A stretch of DNA of 64,000 nucleotides, taken from positions 23,548,693-23,612,692 of the forward strand of contig CM060174.1 of the NCBI GenBank assembly GCA_030549775.1, written 5' to 3'. Under the pieces are notes generated by a model. The model was not told the DNA's origin. It made no database searches and saw nothing but the letters and a program-made list of their open reading frames with translations. Positions 46,590 to 59,534 of this stretch are shown here, one piece after another. Numbering within the stretch: position 1 is the first letter of the stretch; the number at the start of each line of letters is the position of its first letter. Source of the DNA: Tamarix chinensis (taxonomy: Eukaryota > Streptophyta > Magnoliopsida > Caryophyllales > Tamaricaceae). The translations under genes and the position numbers were made by a program.

Positions 46590-48161
46590 TTTTCAATCTA
46601 GATGTATCCCATGCAAAAGTAATTATTAAAAATCAATTCAATTATAAAACATAATTCACAAGCCACTCATGCTTAGAAATACATAATGTATAATGTATCA
46701 TGCTATTCAGTAAATATATATATACAAATTATTCCAACACGTTTCCAAAAATATATGAATACACAAGTCGCTCATACTTAGAAAGAGTTCATATGTATAT
46801 ATACATACATGGAAAAACTTTATACAATGGTTCAAATTAGAAAAGATATACATAATAAGATGTTAAAGTAATATCAGCACTATATATATCAAAAGGTTTC
46901 TAAAGCCCAAACACCTAACTAAGAAAAATGCCTAACCATCATACTAAATCCACCTATAGCCTTATCAAGCCCAAACTAATAACTATCACTCTCAGAGTTC
47001 ACTCATCTTGATATATCATATGTTCCCGCACATCATCAACAAATAGTCTAGTCGTGGATACTTGGAGGAAAGCTATGATGAAACCTCCACCCGTCATCAA
47101 TCACCATCAACTCTCTAGATATGCGATCATAATCCCTAGCAAGCACTGCTTCCTCAACAAATCTCAGTGTGGTGCATCAATGTGATGGACAAATCAATGT
47201 AAAAATAAAATTAGATGTAGCCAACAACTATGTCTCCATCTGAGGTAGGGTCAACAACAAGTGATACTTTCTAAAATGGAATGGGTCATATGACGAGCCG
47301 CTCCCAAACAAGCCACCTAGCTCGTTGTATAGATATGGAATGGCATGAATCCGTAGATCCGCATCAAATGCCATGTATAGATATGTTGGAGGGTATGTAG
47401 TAGCAATATGCGGCAACTCACTACCTATAAATGATAAAAAACCGCTAAATCTTATCATCAAGGTTGTTCTCAACATACCCACATATCTTAACCAACTATG
47501 TAACTCTATAAACTCTGTAAGTAGCTAGACAAATCATAAATATAATCTACCATATCTTAACCAACTATGTAACTCTAACAACATACCCACATAAGATAAT
47601 TATCATAAAAATTATAATCTTAAATTGATTTTTATTTATTTCTCTATTGATATAAATGTATCTTTCAATATCAAGAAAAGATAAATTACTGAAATATTAT
47701 TTATTCTTCTGTTATTATATGTTTAAGATGTCTAAGATATTATAATGTCGTCTTTTCAATTACTCCCACTAGATTTGTGAATGAGCTAAGTTGAATCAAA
47801 CTTCCTCCTATTATACTTGACATGATTAAAACAAGGACATAATCTTAACTTATTTATTTAACAAACAACCTTGGTTAAACTATCATCTAATTGTTCAACT
47901 TAGCATAGTAAAATAAAGTAGATATTAATAAGATAATATATATAGGTTAAGTATAATAATATGATATTATTAAAATTTTAGTTGATAATAATGTATCTAA
48001 TAGTTTGCTATAAGATAACAAATTAATTATCATATTTAGTATAATAGATGCTAAACCCTAACCCTAAACCATAATAAATCATAATAAAAACTAACCCTAA
48101 ACCTAATAAACCCTAATCATAAACCTAGCTAACTATAATTAAATCCCTAATAAATCCTATA

Positions 48162-48195
<34 letters not shown>

Positions 48196-48984
48196 CACAG
48201 TTATTTTGGCTAATTTAATTATTCATTTTTATTTCTTTATTATTTTCTAAGTCTATATAATCCTCATCAAATAAAAGATTATTAACATGCAACTCTAATT
48301 GAAATATTCATTTAATGATGTACATATGTAAAATATATTTTTATTTCATTATATGACATTTTCAAACATCATAGTGCCCTACATATTAATGAAAATGCAT
48401 ATGTATATATAGTTTTTATGAGTAACTTTACTAATATTTTTAAGTATTTTATTTCACTTGGTAATTAAGAACAACAACGGTATAAATATGTAAGGCCAAC
48501 CAAAAACATTCATGTTAATAACACCGACAAAATTCAACAAAAAACAATAATATTTTTCACCAACTCATTCAACAACAAACAACAACATTTTTCAGCAACA
48601 AACTACAGCGTGCTTTAACAAGCATGCATTTATATATAATAAAAGCATAAGGGAAGAACAAAACCATACATGCAAGAAAGAGCGGCGACAAAGGCCTACG
48701 AACACGACAAAACAAGAAGGACCAAATGGTTGTACGGCCAACAGTAGGACATGCAATGGTGCCTTGGTAGTAGTAGTGTTCAGCTCACATGGTGTGGCAT
48801 TACCTAGAATTGAAATGTGCACAAGAGAATGAGTTGTTGATCGGAGTTGAGTGGAGGATGAGTGGTGATGCACTGTGTGGTGGTGGAAGGGTGTGCAAGA
48901 GATCAAGTAAGGAGGGAAGGAGCTCACACAAGATTATGAAAATTTTTGGCATGAAAACAACACCTAAACAAAAATAAGAGGTGG
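46590..48984 (-). other. CACTA 5' region, no recognised gene
   Basis: Between the TNP2 start and the 5' subterminal repeats there is AT-rich sequence with (ATT)n at 48,162-48,194. Minus-strand open frames at 47,228-47,482 (84 residues, no family features) and 48,592-48,927 (111 residues, low complexity) are not recognised. Length and position fit promoter, leader and an intron of the transposase transcript. Confidence 0.5.
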
Positions 48985-49262
48985 AAAGATTGGTGTTTTA
49001 ATAATGGTTCTCATAAGAACTGCTATTATAACAACCATGTGAATTTTTTTGGAGGTTTATATAACGGTTTTTATAACGTTATTAAAATAATAATTGTTTT
49101 AACAACCATGTGATTTTGGATATGCTATTAATAATGGTTTTAACCATGTGAACCTCTATCAAAACTTCCTCAATGATCCCGCACGTTAATTTTTACGCTT
49201 TTAGCAACTATTTCATAAACACCGTTATTAATGCACCATTACTATTTCTCTTTTTTGTAGTA
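48985..49262 (-). repeat. CACTA subterminal repeats and right terminus (5' end)
   Basis: Repeated AATAATGGTT, ATAACGGTTTTTATAACG and AACAACCATGTGA motifs in both orientations, of the same family as at 31,710-32,540, then TTTTTTGTAGTA at the end. Confidence 0.7.
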
Positions 49263-49299
49263 GTTTTGATTCACAAAATACATAAAGCAATAGGCGTTG

Positions 49300-50640
49300 T
49301 TTGTGGGAATTTTGTACAAAAAGAAATATCTCCCACTGAACCTCCACATCAACTTAATCCTAGCACTGGTGATCTTCCTAGGGAACTACATCTGGTCACT
49401 ATCACTTAGCTCTAGGATGTTAATGTTGACGTATAGGCATCTATTCAAGAAAAGATATAAGATTTTTTGGCTCCTCTTAGACACACCCTCAGGACGCTAG
49501 CTTATCTTATGGTTTAGCATTATTAAGTTATACCTCAATAGCCTACTCCTCAAGAAACTTTGGTCGAGTGTCTAAATCTTCTAAAAAGAGAATCAAGAAT
49601 TAGGCTATGTAGCACCATCTTCCAAGAATAAGAGGCACAATCTTTTGATTATTTTCAAGATAATAGGAATATAAGTGATAGAATACAAGAGCCCCACAGT
49701 CATAAGAGACAAAACAAATGAGAAATACATTAGAGTCCAATTTAGGGAGCCAACAAACATGGAGATAAGGTAGATCAACATAGGAATGAAAGGTAAGATG
49801 TCTGATGGTCTAGAAGAGATGATGAAGAAGTTTGAAGACAATATTGCAGGTAGCCTAGTAAAGATGAAGATGATCTTAACAATAAAATTAGATGAAAGAC
49901 TGTGTGAGGCACAAAAATTTTTGAAAGAGTAAAGGCATAATGTTTGTGGTTTTAGCTGGTGGACATATTTCATAAAAGATATTTTTGAAAGCCAGCACAA
50001 AGAATAAGAATCCTAACTTTTGAACCATTTTATGCCTCCTCCAATCAATACAACCATTTTAATGTATTAAAAAAAATCTATATTGTTAGATGGGGCATGA
50101 GAAGAGACATTATATAAAGCTTTCATGGGCACAGTAAAAAGAGTAGCATGGAGATGGATTAGGAAACAAAGAGTTGAATGAATACACTCTTTCTCATAAC
50201 TTGTGATGGCTTTTGTGGAATAGTTTGACACATTTTGACATACCAAAAAATATTTCTCTTCATTAATGGGCATCTCTTAGGAGCCTTCAAAATAGGTTCA
50301 ATCATTTTTGAACAAATTCAATACAGAGTTATGATAGATCGATAAGCTGGACAAAGGTATTGCTAGATTTTCCCTTCTTTGAGGATTGAAAAAAACAATT
50401 TAGTGGAGAATTTGTACTTGGCTAAGAGATAAGTAAGGCAATGTGGCAAACAGCCAGAAGAGTGGAGATGATTCAATGCCAAGATAAAAGTCAGATAAAA
50501 AGATGTATAAATAAGAAAGAAAATTAGAGGCTCTAAGATAAGTGATAAACCCAATTGTCTAACGGGGTATGCTTGGTAAATTTGATAAATACACTTCAAA
50601 GACATACAAGAAACATTGAAACCTAAGTAGGTAGTGTGCC
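49300..50640 (+). pseudogene. Tat-lineage gypsy gag (degenerate)
   Basis: The plus strand shows a gag core in Tat order: KAFMGTVKRVAWRWIRKQRV (about 50,115-50,175), LVMAFVE then FDTF (50,195-50,235), HTKKYFSSLMGIS and VQSFLNKFNTEL (50,240-50,330), IDKLDKGIARFSL (50,335-50,375). These match the KAFP.TLKGAA..WF, F...F, L..IRQ..ESL..F..RFN.E blocks of the lineage. A charged segment near 49,800-49,930 precedes it. Stops and frame shifts are frequent. It lies just downstream of the CACTA right end, and its own 5' LTR is not seen. Confidence 0.7.
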
Positions 50641-50979
50641 TATCATGAGGATTTTGGATACACTATAGAGGCGTCTCAATCATTAAGGAATGATAGCGAA
50701 GAGTTGGTGTACTAGAGTCATTTGAAATCTTATGCACAAACACCTTTGGCTATATAAGAAACGGGTATTGCTTAATAGTTTCCCCCACCTACTCAAAGTA
50801 AGGAACTATAAAAGATTATGCACACTATCACAAGGGTAAATTCCTAACTGTAGGCAAGTAATGGAGCCCTAAAGGCACACATTATAAGAGATGACTTCCA
50901 TGAAACTAATAAGAGAGAAATAAGAGGTGGATGTAAAGTTAGTTTCATAGTAGAAGGTAAGGGGTAGAGTATGGTAAAG

Positions 50980-52102
50980 CATCATGATGACCATTTACCT
51001 ATTTAAGTGATTATTATAAATTATTTGATGATAAGGATCCATGTAGATACAAGCAATTGTTTTGATGTTATCTTTCAAGAATCTTATAAATAATAAGAGC
51101 CTATAGAATAATCCTTAAAATATAAGACTTTACTATTAGTGTAATTAAATTTTAATATTAGTGTAAAGTTAAAGGGAATGTTAGATCTCGCTTTAACAGT
51201 TCGTTAGATGGGAACTTTGAGGAGAATTAAGATAAAATTTATAGTTGTTGCTTGCTTGTCAGCATATAACATGATATTAGGACATCCACCCCTTAACAAA
51301 CTCCAAGAAATAAATTTTATGGCCAACTTATTAATAAGATTTATAGTTAATTGTGGATAGTAGAAGTTTGGGTAATAGAAAAGTGGAATAATAGTGTTAT
51401 GCAATAGAAGTAAGGGAAGGCTTGGAATGAGCTGATATTAAGAAGCCACATGTGGGTTTAGTCCTATAAGATTTAAATACTTCTTGAGAAGGAATCAAAT
51501 TTATGAAAATAAAAGAGAAATATATGGGAGATACAGATCATAGGGTGATAAGAGGAAAAGATATTGATGAGGCCAACAATAAAGAGTTGGTTGCCTTTCT
51601 CACAAAAAACAAATATGCCTTGGCCTGGATTTTATTGGATCTAAAAGGATTCCTCCTAAAATAATATAATGTCAACTTGATATAATAAAAGGATAAAACC
51701 CAATAAATAAAAAGAAAAATGTCTAAGGTATTGAAAAGAAAATAACTATTATTAGAGAGGAAGTAGATAAGTAACACAACTTAGGATTTATCACATATGT
51801 GAAATATGACGATTGGATAGCTAATCTAACCATAGCAAGGAAGTCCAATGGTAAATGGAGATTGTGTATCAACTTCAATGTCCTTAATAAAGTATTTCCT
51901 AAGGATAACTACCCACTCCCTTGGATAGATTAACTAATTGAATCAACATTCAAGCAAGAAATGTTAAGTTTTATGGATGTCTTTTTGGGATATCATCAAA
52001 TAAAACTAGTTGAGGCTGATCAAGACAACCAATTTTATCATGGATAATTGGCGTTATTGTTATAAGGTAATGTCATTTGGAATAATGAATTTTGGGGCAA
52101 CA
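50980..52102 (+). pseudogene. Tat-lineage gypsy protease and N-terminal RT
   Basis: The protease-like part (50,980-51,400) has IHVDTSNCFDVIF (active-site D-T-S, family VDNGSSADVLF) and IKFIVVACLSAYNMILGHPP (family SAYNAILGRP). The RT begins with LGFITYVKYDDWIANLTIAR (51,780-51,840), KSNGKWRLCINFNVLNK, KDNYPLPWID and LSFMDVFLGYHQIKL (51,840-52,010), all diagnostic of the Tat lineage. It is interrupted at 52,102 within the G-A-T motif by the solo LTR at 52,103; the frame resumes at 56,147. Several stops. Confidence 0.85.
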
Positions 52103-52188
52103 TGTAACACCCCAAAATTCACTTTTTTAAGCGAAAGTAATTAATATACTTAATTTAAAACCCGTGAATTCTGGGGATGTTACCGCCA

Positions 52189-52235
52189 CACTTAGTACCA
52201 AACCGGTTCTTGCCGACCATTTCAGTACCAAGTGC
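52189..52235 (-). other. Conserved LTR stem-loop (copy)
   Basis: Arms CACTTAGTACC and AGTACCAAGTG, 9-10 pairs, 86 bases from the LTR end; same place as 8,144-8,191 on the other strand. Confidence 0.6.
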
Positions 52236-52824
52236 TAAGGCTAAAGAAAATATTAATGATCAATTATAAGTCAAGACAAACTAAAATCAGTTATAAAACA
52301 AAAATCAGAGTATGCATAAAGAATTATAATTACTTCCAAAAGAGAAATAAGCTTACAACCGATAAAATATTCATTTGAAATACTCAATACAAGGTAAAAA
52401 ATCAAAAGGAAGTACATCACATAAAGAATAAATATGGCCACAACTCTCGAACCTTGAGCCAAAAAAATCTCAACACACAACCTTGACTAATGTCTCGCCC
52501 ACTTGCACAAAGTCGGAAAGGGCCTTCTGCTCGTGGGAATGAGTAGCACCCATGAAACGGGTGATCAATACGCTACGTACTAAGCAAGGTAACCGAGTAC
52601 TAAGGCCGGCATATAACACATTAAATCATACAGGATAATGATCACATACAATTACAACCCACACATATGATACATAAAAGCATAAAGTGAAACCATAGCC
52701 TATAATCAACAAGTCCACACGTAAGACCCAAAAAGGTCCAGATTAATTATTTAATCTTTCTTTCATCGCAAGTCTATACACACCATGCCTTTTATCAAAT
52801 CCATGCGAAAACAGGAACACCCCA

Positions 52825-53155
52825 CTATTATAACCGGTGGGCCAGTCACACATAGATCATCATGCCCTAACCACTATTATTACCAGTGGATCGGTCACAT
52901 ATAGGGTAAACCCTAACCACTGTTCATGACCGGTGGATCGGTCTGGTTCCTGCTCGCATGGTGTTCCACTGTAAGTAATTAGTATCCTTTAAGAGCTTTA
53001 ACAATTCTGGTTTGTGTTTATTGAGCTCGAGTCACCCCACTATTATTGTCGGCGGGCCGGTCACGTATAGGACCTCATGTCCTAACCTCTATTATAACCG
53101 GTGGATCAGTCGCACATAGGGTAAAACTCTAACCACTATTCCTGACCGGTGGATC
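52825..53155 (-). repeat. LTR minisatellite, two-triplet layout
   Basis: Six units of CCACTATTATAACCGGTGG and GATCGGTC variants, split three and three around GGTGTTCCACTGTAAGTAAT. Directly comparable with 7,150-7,515 and 21,975-22,315. Confidence 0.85.
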
Positions 53156-53689
53156 GATCTGGACTTGACTCAATAATCTTCCACTTTAAAAGATTAGTGT
53201 CTTAAATATTTTATTCACAGACATTTGCCCAGACATGCATGACTAACTCCATGCAAACCCTAGCTCCCATGCAAACTCTAACTCCATGCAAACCCTAACT
53301 CCACGTAAACCACACTCCCTCCATGCAAACCCTAGCTCCCATAAAAACCCTAACTTCATGCAAACCCTAACACCATACCATTTCATGCAAAACTCTAACA
53401 CCACACCATTTCATGCAAAACCCTAACACCATCCCCTTTCATGCAAAACCATAACACCACATTGTTACACTCCCCATCATTATTTTATAACCCTAACATG
53501 CATGTCTTAAGACCACATCATACAATAATAATAACATAAATATACACATAATTCTCATGCCACAATTTATTCATACAAACATACTTCAACTCCACTTTAT
53601 ACCACATACGAAATAATTAATAATGATAAACATAGAATACATGGCATATGAAGCACATAATGCATATAAACACACAAATAGCTTTAGTA

Positions 53690-53757
53690 ACACCCTTACC
53701 TAAAATGACACCGGTCTTGGAGCACGCTCCTACACCTCCTTAGGGCTTTGACTGGTT
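53690..53757 (-). promoter_or_regulatory. Conserved LTR leader block with splice-donor consensus (copy)
   Basis: The minus strand reads AAAGCCCTAAGGAGG, GAGCGTGCTCCAAGACCGG and TTTTAGGTAAGG. The AG|GTAAGG terminus is retained in all three copies. Confidence 0.6.
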
Positions 53758-55013
53758 TTACCTATTATGAGGGAAAAGCTAAAATTAGATTCCCTCCTAA
53801 AAATATTATTAGTCACTAACTTATCCTAATATTTGGTTTGTAATTAAAAAAATATTATACTATAATTGATTACACAAAATACTACTAACATACTACTAAA
53901 ATACTATTGTAATTTAAATGAATGGTGGTATAAGGGTTTCTACCCTTCACCCAAAATGATATTGGTAAAGATAATAATAATAAAATAAAATATTGTTAAT
54001 AATACTAACATTAGTAAAATAATAATAATAATAATAATATAAATCTTAAAATCATAAAGTGGGCTTTCGAGCCTACCCAAATAATAAATTTACTGTTCAA
54101 TGATAATTATAATAGTGTTAATAATATATATACTTATAAGAATATTAAATTAGTAAAAATAATAGCCATAATAATATTAATAATAGAAAACAATGCTAAT
54201 AATAGTAATAAAATGCAAGGGTGCGAGACCTAATTAAAATTTAAGGTCTCGGTCCTCATTAAATAATTATAATATTAAATAGGTAATTATACTAATAATA
54301 ATAATATTAATAATAACAGTAAACATGTAATAATTCCATTAAATAACTAAAATTCGAGAATAATATTTTATCTAACTTAAGAATACTCCCAAACCTGCCA
54401 ACAAAATTTATCAATTTGGTTACACCTAGTAATAATAATAATAATTATTATTATAATAATAATAATTAAAATCAAATTAACATTAAAAATTAGGATAAAA
54501 GCAGAACAATTCTCAATAAATCGAATTAAGGGTTAAGAAGGTCTAGGGTTTCACCTTGAGTTAGCGGGGATAGGTGGCACCGGCGATGGTGCACGGCGGT
54601 GGCCGTAGAAGTGATCTAAAGGGGGCGAAAATGAAGAAAAAGAGGGAATGGAAAGGAGAAAACAGAAAGGAAGGTTATGGGTCGGTGGAGGAGGATTAGC
54701 AAGAGTTTTTGGGTGGTTCAGAGGGTAGTAGCAGTGGCGGATATGGTGGTGGACGGTTGTTTAAGGTTTCTGGGGAAAAATTCTGGCAAGATGAATATGA
54801 AACTTTGCACGATTATGGAGGCCCGTACAAGAAGAATCGAAGGTGGCAAATGGTTTAGTTAATTAGAGGGCGTTGCAGGGAAGAGTTTGGGAGGAAGAAG
54901 AGGCGGCGAGGTTGGCTAACGGTGGAGAACGGTACGTCTAAAGTTGCGGTGGCACACAAGTTGCGCTTAGGGTTTTTGGGGAAAAAAGTCTCAAAATCAG
55001 GCCATATGAGGGG

Positions 55014-55021
55014 TATTTATA
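55014..55021 (-). promoter_or_regulatory. TATA box of the LTR in Tat RT
   Basis: TATAAATA on the minus strand, about 1,120 bases from the LTR start at 56,141, followed by CCCCTCATATGG. Confidence 0.75.
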
Positions 55022-56146
55022 ATGGTAGAGGGTAGGCTCGAGTTCTGGAGGTTACTAGGAGGTTAAAGCCAGTGAGAAAATGGGGTGGTTATGGCATTGA
55101 TTGGTCAGCACGATTTCAATCGTGCTCGACCTTCCCAAGGGAAATGGGGCAAACTTGGGGAAGAAAAGGGAAGTGGGGTAGTTAAAATTGGAGTGTGCGT
55201 CGAGGGGAAGAGAATGGGCAGGAGAAAGGTCGGTCATGACACGTGTGGCCGGTGGTGCAATTTTCGGAGGGTGGAGGTTGCAGGTTCGACAATGGAGGAG
55301 AAGGGAGGAAGAAGGAAGGAGGTGAGCATGCGGTCGGGGGAAAGAAAGAAAGAAAGGAAAGAAGTCGGACCGCGCCGGTCGGGCGCGAGGAGGGGAGGGC
55401 TATTAAGTGAAATGCGGCATCCAAGGGACAAAGGAGTCAAAACGCGGCGTGGAAAAGGTGCGGAGAATGGGACAGCTGCGCGGGCTGGGCGCGTCTAAAT
55501 TTTTTATAAAATGGTGTGTTTTAAGGGAAAAGAGGGCGAGACGCGGCGCAGAACTCTGGGCCGCCAAAAGAGGAAGGAAAAGAAGGATTGGGCCGCGGGA
55601 AGGCAGGCCCAATCAGGGAGGAAAAGAAAAAGAAAAAGGAAAGAAGAAGAAAGAAAAAGAAAGAAAAAGGTAGAAAGAAAGGAAAAAGGGAGAAGAAAAA
55701 AAGAAGAATAATGGTTTAGGTTAATTAAATTAATTGGGATATTTGGGATATTTAAAAATAATAATATTTAAATAAAATAATATTTAAATCCCTTCTTAGG
55801 CTAAAATAGGATTTTTGAAAGATTGTTCCATAAATTCTATTTTAATTATCAAAATACTCTAATTTTCCCAGATTAAGTTATTTATAAAATTCATATGAAT
55901 TTGAAATTATTTTCTCCTTCTTATTTTAAATAAAATAATTTTTTAATTAATTCCCAAATTAAAATCTTTAATTGGTTAAAATACCCAAATTTTCTCTAAT
56001 TAAAATATTTATAATATTTCTTATTAATTTGACCTAATAAATTTCCTTTTATTTTAATAAAAATAATTTATTAAAATAATTTTCCTGATAAAATCTTATT
56101 TAACTATAATTTTTAAAATTAAAAATTTTTGGGGCATTTCACAACA

Positions 56147-56580
56147 TTTCAAAGATTGGTGTACATAATATTTTAAGGGTATATTGGGAACACATAGAAG
56201 CTTATTTGGGTAATATGATAGTAGAAAACAAGTAAAAAGAAGAACATGTATGAGTGCTCTAGATTGTTTTTGATACCTTGAGAAAATATAAAATAAAGTT
56301 AAATTCCACAAAATATGTATTTGAAGTCGGCACTAGTAAATTCTTAGGGTTTATGGTTTTAAATAGAGGCATATATGTAAATCCCAAGAAAATTGTGGAA
56401 ATTTTTAATGTGTAATCACCAACAAGAAAGAAAGACATTCAGTAGCTAATAAGGAAACTAGTCATGCTATATAGATTCTTATCAAGGGGTGTTAATAAGA
56501 GTTTTACTTTATTTTAGATCATAGTGGAAAAAGATAATTTCCAATGGAGTGAAGATTGCCAAAAAATATTAACCAACTTA
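56147..56580 (+). pseudogene. Tat-lineage RT/RNase H, continuation
   Basis: Resumes with FQRLVYIIF (family FQRLVNKIF), then connection and RNase H entry blocks: NMYLKSALVNS, PTRKKDIQ, LVMLYRFLSRGVNKSFTLF, and WSEDCQKI at about 56,545-56,570 (family RF.SRS..K..PFF and W...CQ.AF). The coding is cut at about 56,567 by the LINE. It continues at 61,537. Confidence 0.8.
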
Positions 56581-56887
56581 CTATCCTAAAGGATGCTTAG
56601 GGAATTCTCCAAATGAATTAATCCACTATTTTTAAGATCTTGATTCACTTTCTGAAAGACCTCTTGAGTACTCCACCAGTTAATCTTGATATTCCTTCCC
56701 ATCACATTATTCCTGAAGGTCCAATTTTACTCAAACACCACCAATAGCAACTCATGACACTAGTCATAAAGGTCGAGGTCCTATATGATTTATTTTCACT
56801 ATGAAATGAAAAATATCCTCACCTTGATTATTTGAATGTCTTAATTTTAACAATTCTTTAGAAGCTATTAGAGATGAAATTTGGTAT
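56567..56887 (+). pseudogene. 5' fragment of the LINE inside Tat
   Basis: A short stretch between the Tat RNase H and the LTR at 56,888. Near its end it reads LEAIRDEIWY, similar to the E.I...W/F segment that precedes the GPDG block of plant LINE reverse transcriptases. The likeness is weak alone but its position fits: LINE coding resumes beyond the LTR with a gap at exactly the expected GPDG region. Confidence 0.4.
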
Positions 56888-59534
56888 TGTAACATGCCCA
56901 ATTTTATAACTAGAAATTTTATTTTGAAGATAATATGGAAGAATTATAAACCTAAAAATGGGGGACGTTACCGCCACATAACCCATGAGAGAGGCCTGAT
57001 CATCGCCTAACCTATGCCTCATATAGGGTAAAATGGATCGAAGATTGAAGAATGCATGATCTAACATTAATACAACAATGAGAATAATAATATAAAGAGA
57101 AGAGAGTATGCAAGATCAAAATATAGAAACCAAAGCTAGGAGTTTAAATAATCGGAACGCACCAAAAACATCCCAACGTAGTGGGTAAAAACATTTAACC
57201 GGTTAGCCTAACTCTTATCTAAATAGGAAGGCAACTCTCAAACCTTTAGCAATGGACACCTACTAGCCCAAGACATTATCCTCTACATACACTAAATGAG
57301 AACCATATCCCCGCAAATCAGCTTTTTCTTACTGAACTAGAAGCCAAATCATCATAGTGACCACATGAATGTAGTATCAGTACTATATGAAGTACCAATA
57401 AAACAAACTACCAAAACCATGGTCGGGGCTACTGCTCATTGAGGTCATACAATAACATGGTATGCAACATACTTAAAAAGATAGTATATAGGAGCATTGG
57501 TAACATACATATATATCTTATGGCTAGGCCTTAGGATACACCTTTCCTTACACGCATGAGTCTCCATAACGCTCTATATAAAACGTAGAACACATAATGT
57601 CAATATTCCATGATGGGACTAGTGTAGGATTACCTGTCCCACCACCAAATAGTGCTAGTGTCAATGAGCTTTTCTTAGGTATCTTCCTCATCCACTACAA
57701 TTGGTCTCCTAGCTGAGTGGGCATATATTAAAATTTGGGTCAGCCACACCTGAAGTACATAACCATGAAGTCAACCAACTATTTATATTCCAAGACTAGG
57801 ATGAACATAGGATTATAATTTCCACAACTACAACACTCTCGTGCTAAGGGGATTTTCTCATAGATCTTCAACCACACTTAGAATTCTAAGTGATGGGACA
57901 TATATTCAATTTTAGGTTTTCTTCACCCACAACACTAGTCTTAGTACCAAGGGGCTTTTCTCAGAGATCTTCAACATCCATTGCACTTGGTCTCCTAGAA
58001 TAATGGTACAAAAGATAACTAAATCCTATGTATCCATACTAGGAAGGCCTCTAAGATTCCATTATGAAATTACAAATATAAAAAAAAATGGGGTGTTTTA
58101 TTTGTTGACACCAAACACTAACCAAGACATACAAGCTACCAAACTCGGTGTTTCAAGGAGCACCAAACAAGGCACCACAATATTATCATTTTGATATATA
58201 TTAAACCTAGGTTAAACATGGTTGAAATCATGATCAAATTCATATAATTATATAGAAACATTATTATAGAATTCCCTTAGGAAGAACATTAGTAACAAGC
58301 AAACATGGTAAAGTCAGTCAATTGGTCTGGTCGTACCAGACATGAACAAAAAAATAAACCAATGGACCTACTAATTAGTTATTTCTACAAGTTCATTATT
58401 CATGGGAGACCATTTGATTGGTTTGACCAAACCGTTTGATGGGTCTAAGTAGAGACCAAGTCTCTCTAGTTACAAGGCGTCTAGTCGATGGATTTGATAA
58501 ATCAATTGAATGTAAATAGGAACCACTTGATTGGTTCATTAAACAAATCAAGTGTTCCTATGATCGGTTGATCAAAATTTCCAAACCGAGTGACTGTTCA
58601 TGCAACCTCTCTATCCGTTCAACAAACTGAATGATTGGTATGGGTAAAATAACACATATATCTACACTTCACTTAGCACAATTTCACCTAACTTTACCAT
58701 ATGAATCCTAGCATACTTCTATATTATAAAATACATAAAGCATACAATCCTCATATGAATTCACATAAAACATGGTAAGGATCAATATTCAACAATGGAG
58801 AATACTCAACACTTAGCGATTTTCACTAAGGGAATGCAAGAAGAGAGCAAGAACATAGGTAAGAAATGAAAATGTATTCAGAAGAGAGGGTATAGGAGTG
58901 ATGGATGGTCAAAATCCATAGGAGGGAGATATATAAGACTAGTACGGTAGAGTATGGGCAACGAAAGGGTAAGTGTAGCTATGATGGTGTGATAGAGGAT
59001 AAGAGTAGTAAGGAAGGAAAATGGTAGAAGGTTAGTGAGTCAGGGAAGGGGAGCATGAAGTCAAACACATAACTCAGCTTCCATAAGCAAGAGAGGATGG
59101 TGAAGGAAAATGGAGAAGGTGCTTTATGCCTCATAAAGTGTTTTTTGTGGAAATTAAGTAAATAATATCATAAAATGATCTAAATAATATAAAAAAAATT
59201 CTAAAGCACAAAAATATGCTTATTAGAACAAATAATTTCTAATTATAACTTTTTCTAAACATTAGAAAGAGATTCAAATCAAAATCAAAAAGCGATATGA
59301 AATCACAAGATAAAGAGTCGATGGATTTGAGCAAACTAGCCGACTGGTTCTTTAAGAATAAAATTATCAATCTCTAAGCGTACTAGTTGATTGGTTAACG
59401 AAACCACTCAATTGGTACATCTGAAATTCACACTCTTATTAGAGTTTCAAGCCCTTTTCAAAACAAAACCTAATTTATCTTATATCAACATAATTTTAAA
59501 TACATTTTGAAGGATTTTAATATGGGTTATTATA
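56888..59534 (-). mobile_element. 2.65-kb AT-rich gypsy LTR inside the LINE
   Basis: It begins TGTAACATGCCC and ends near TGGGTTATTATA (decayed TTACA). Internally it has GACGTTACCGCCACA at 56,966 (compare the other LTRs), CAATTGGTCTGG and GATTGGTTTGACC repeats at 58,316-58,620 and 59,320-59,420 like those in 9,721-13,364, and a minus-strand TATATATC promoter candidate at about 58,929. No TSD is seen, and LINE sequence is missing across it, so insertion was accompanied or followed by a small deletion. Confidence 0.65.

Larger units (their letters stand above)
31697..49262 (-). mobile_element. CACTA (En/Spm-like) DNA transposon with nested insertions
   Basis: It encodes TNP2 transposase and accessory ORFs on the minus strand, with subterminal repeat fields at both ends. 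The right terminus read inward is TACTACAAAAAAGAG, one change from the CACTACAAAAAA typical of the superfamily. The left is AACTACCCTAGAAATGAG, a more decayed CACTAC-AGAAA. A 3-bp TSD cannot be confirmed (TTG against GTT), so the ends are probable rather than proven. Of 17.6 kb, 5.2 kb is the LTR at 35,914-41,121 and about 0.95 kb the LTR at 33,090-34,036, leaving about 11.4 kb. All coding parts carry stops. The order TNP2, DUF4216, second ORF matches plant CACTA elements. Confidence 0.8.
52103..56141 (-). mobile_element. 4.0-kb solo LTR inside Tat RT, perfect TSD
   Basis: Ends TGTAACACCCC (52,103) and GGGGCATTTCA (56,141); CAACA repeats exactly at 52,098-52,102 and 56,142-56,146. On the minus strand it starts TGAAATGCCCCAAAAA like the LTR at 3,528, so these two are the same subfamily. 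It carries the TATA box (55,014-55,021), a GC-rich leader (54,560-55,680), AAT-rich tracts (53,960-54,480), the donor block (53,690-53,757), CCATGCAAACCCTAACTC repeats (53,240-53,470), the minisatellite (52,825-53,155) and the stem-loop. It disrupts the RT in one reading frame, and removing it with one TSD copy leaves that frame continuous. Confidence 0.93.

Noticed and set aside
55085..55711. Overlapping plus-strand frames of 137, 88 and 66 residues
   Set aside because: Antisense of the GC-rich leader of the LTR at 52,103-56,141, with purine-rich low-complexity translation.
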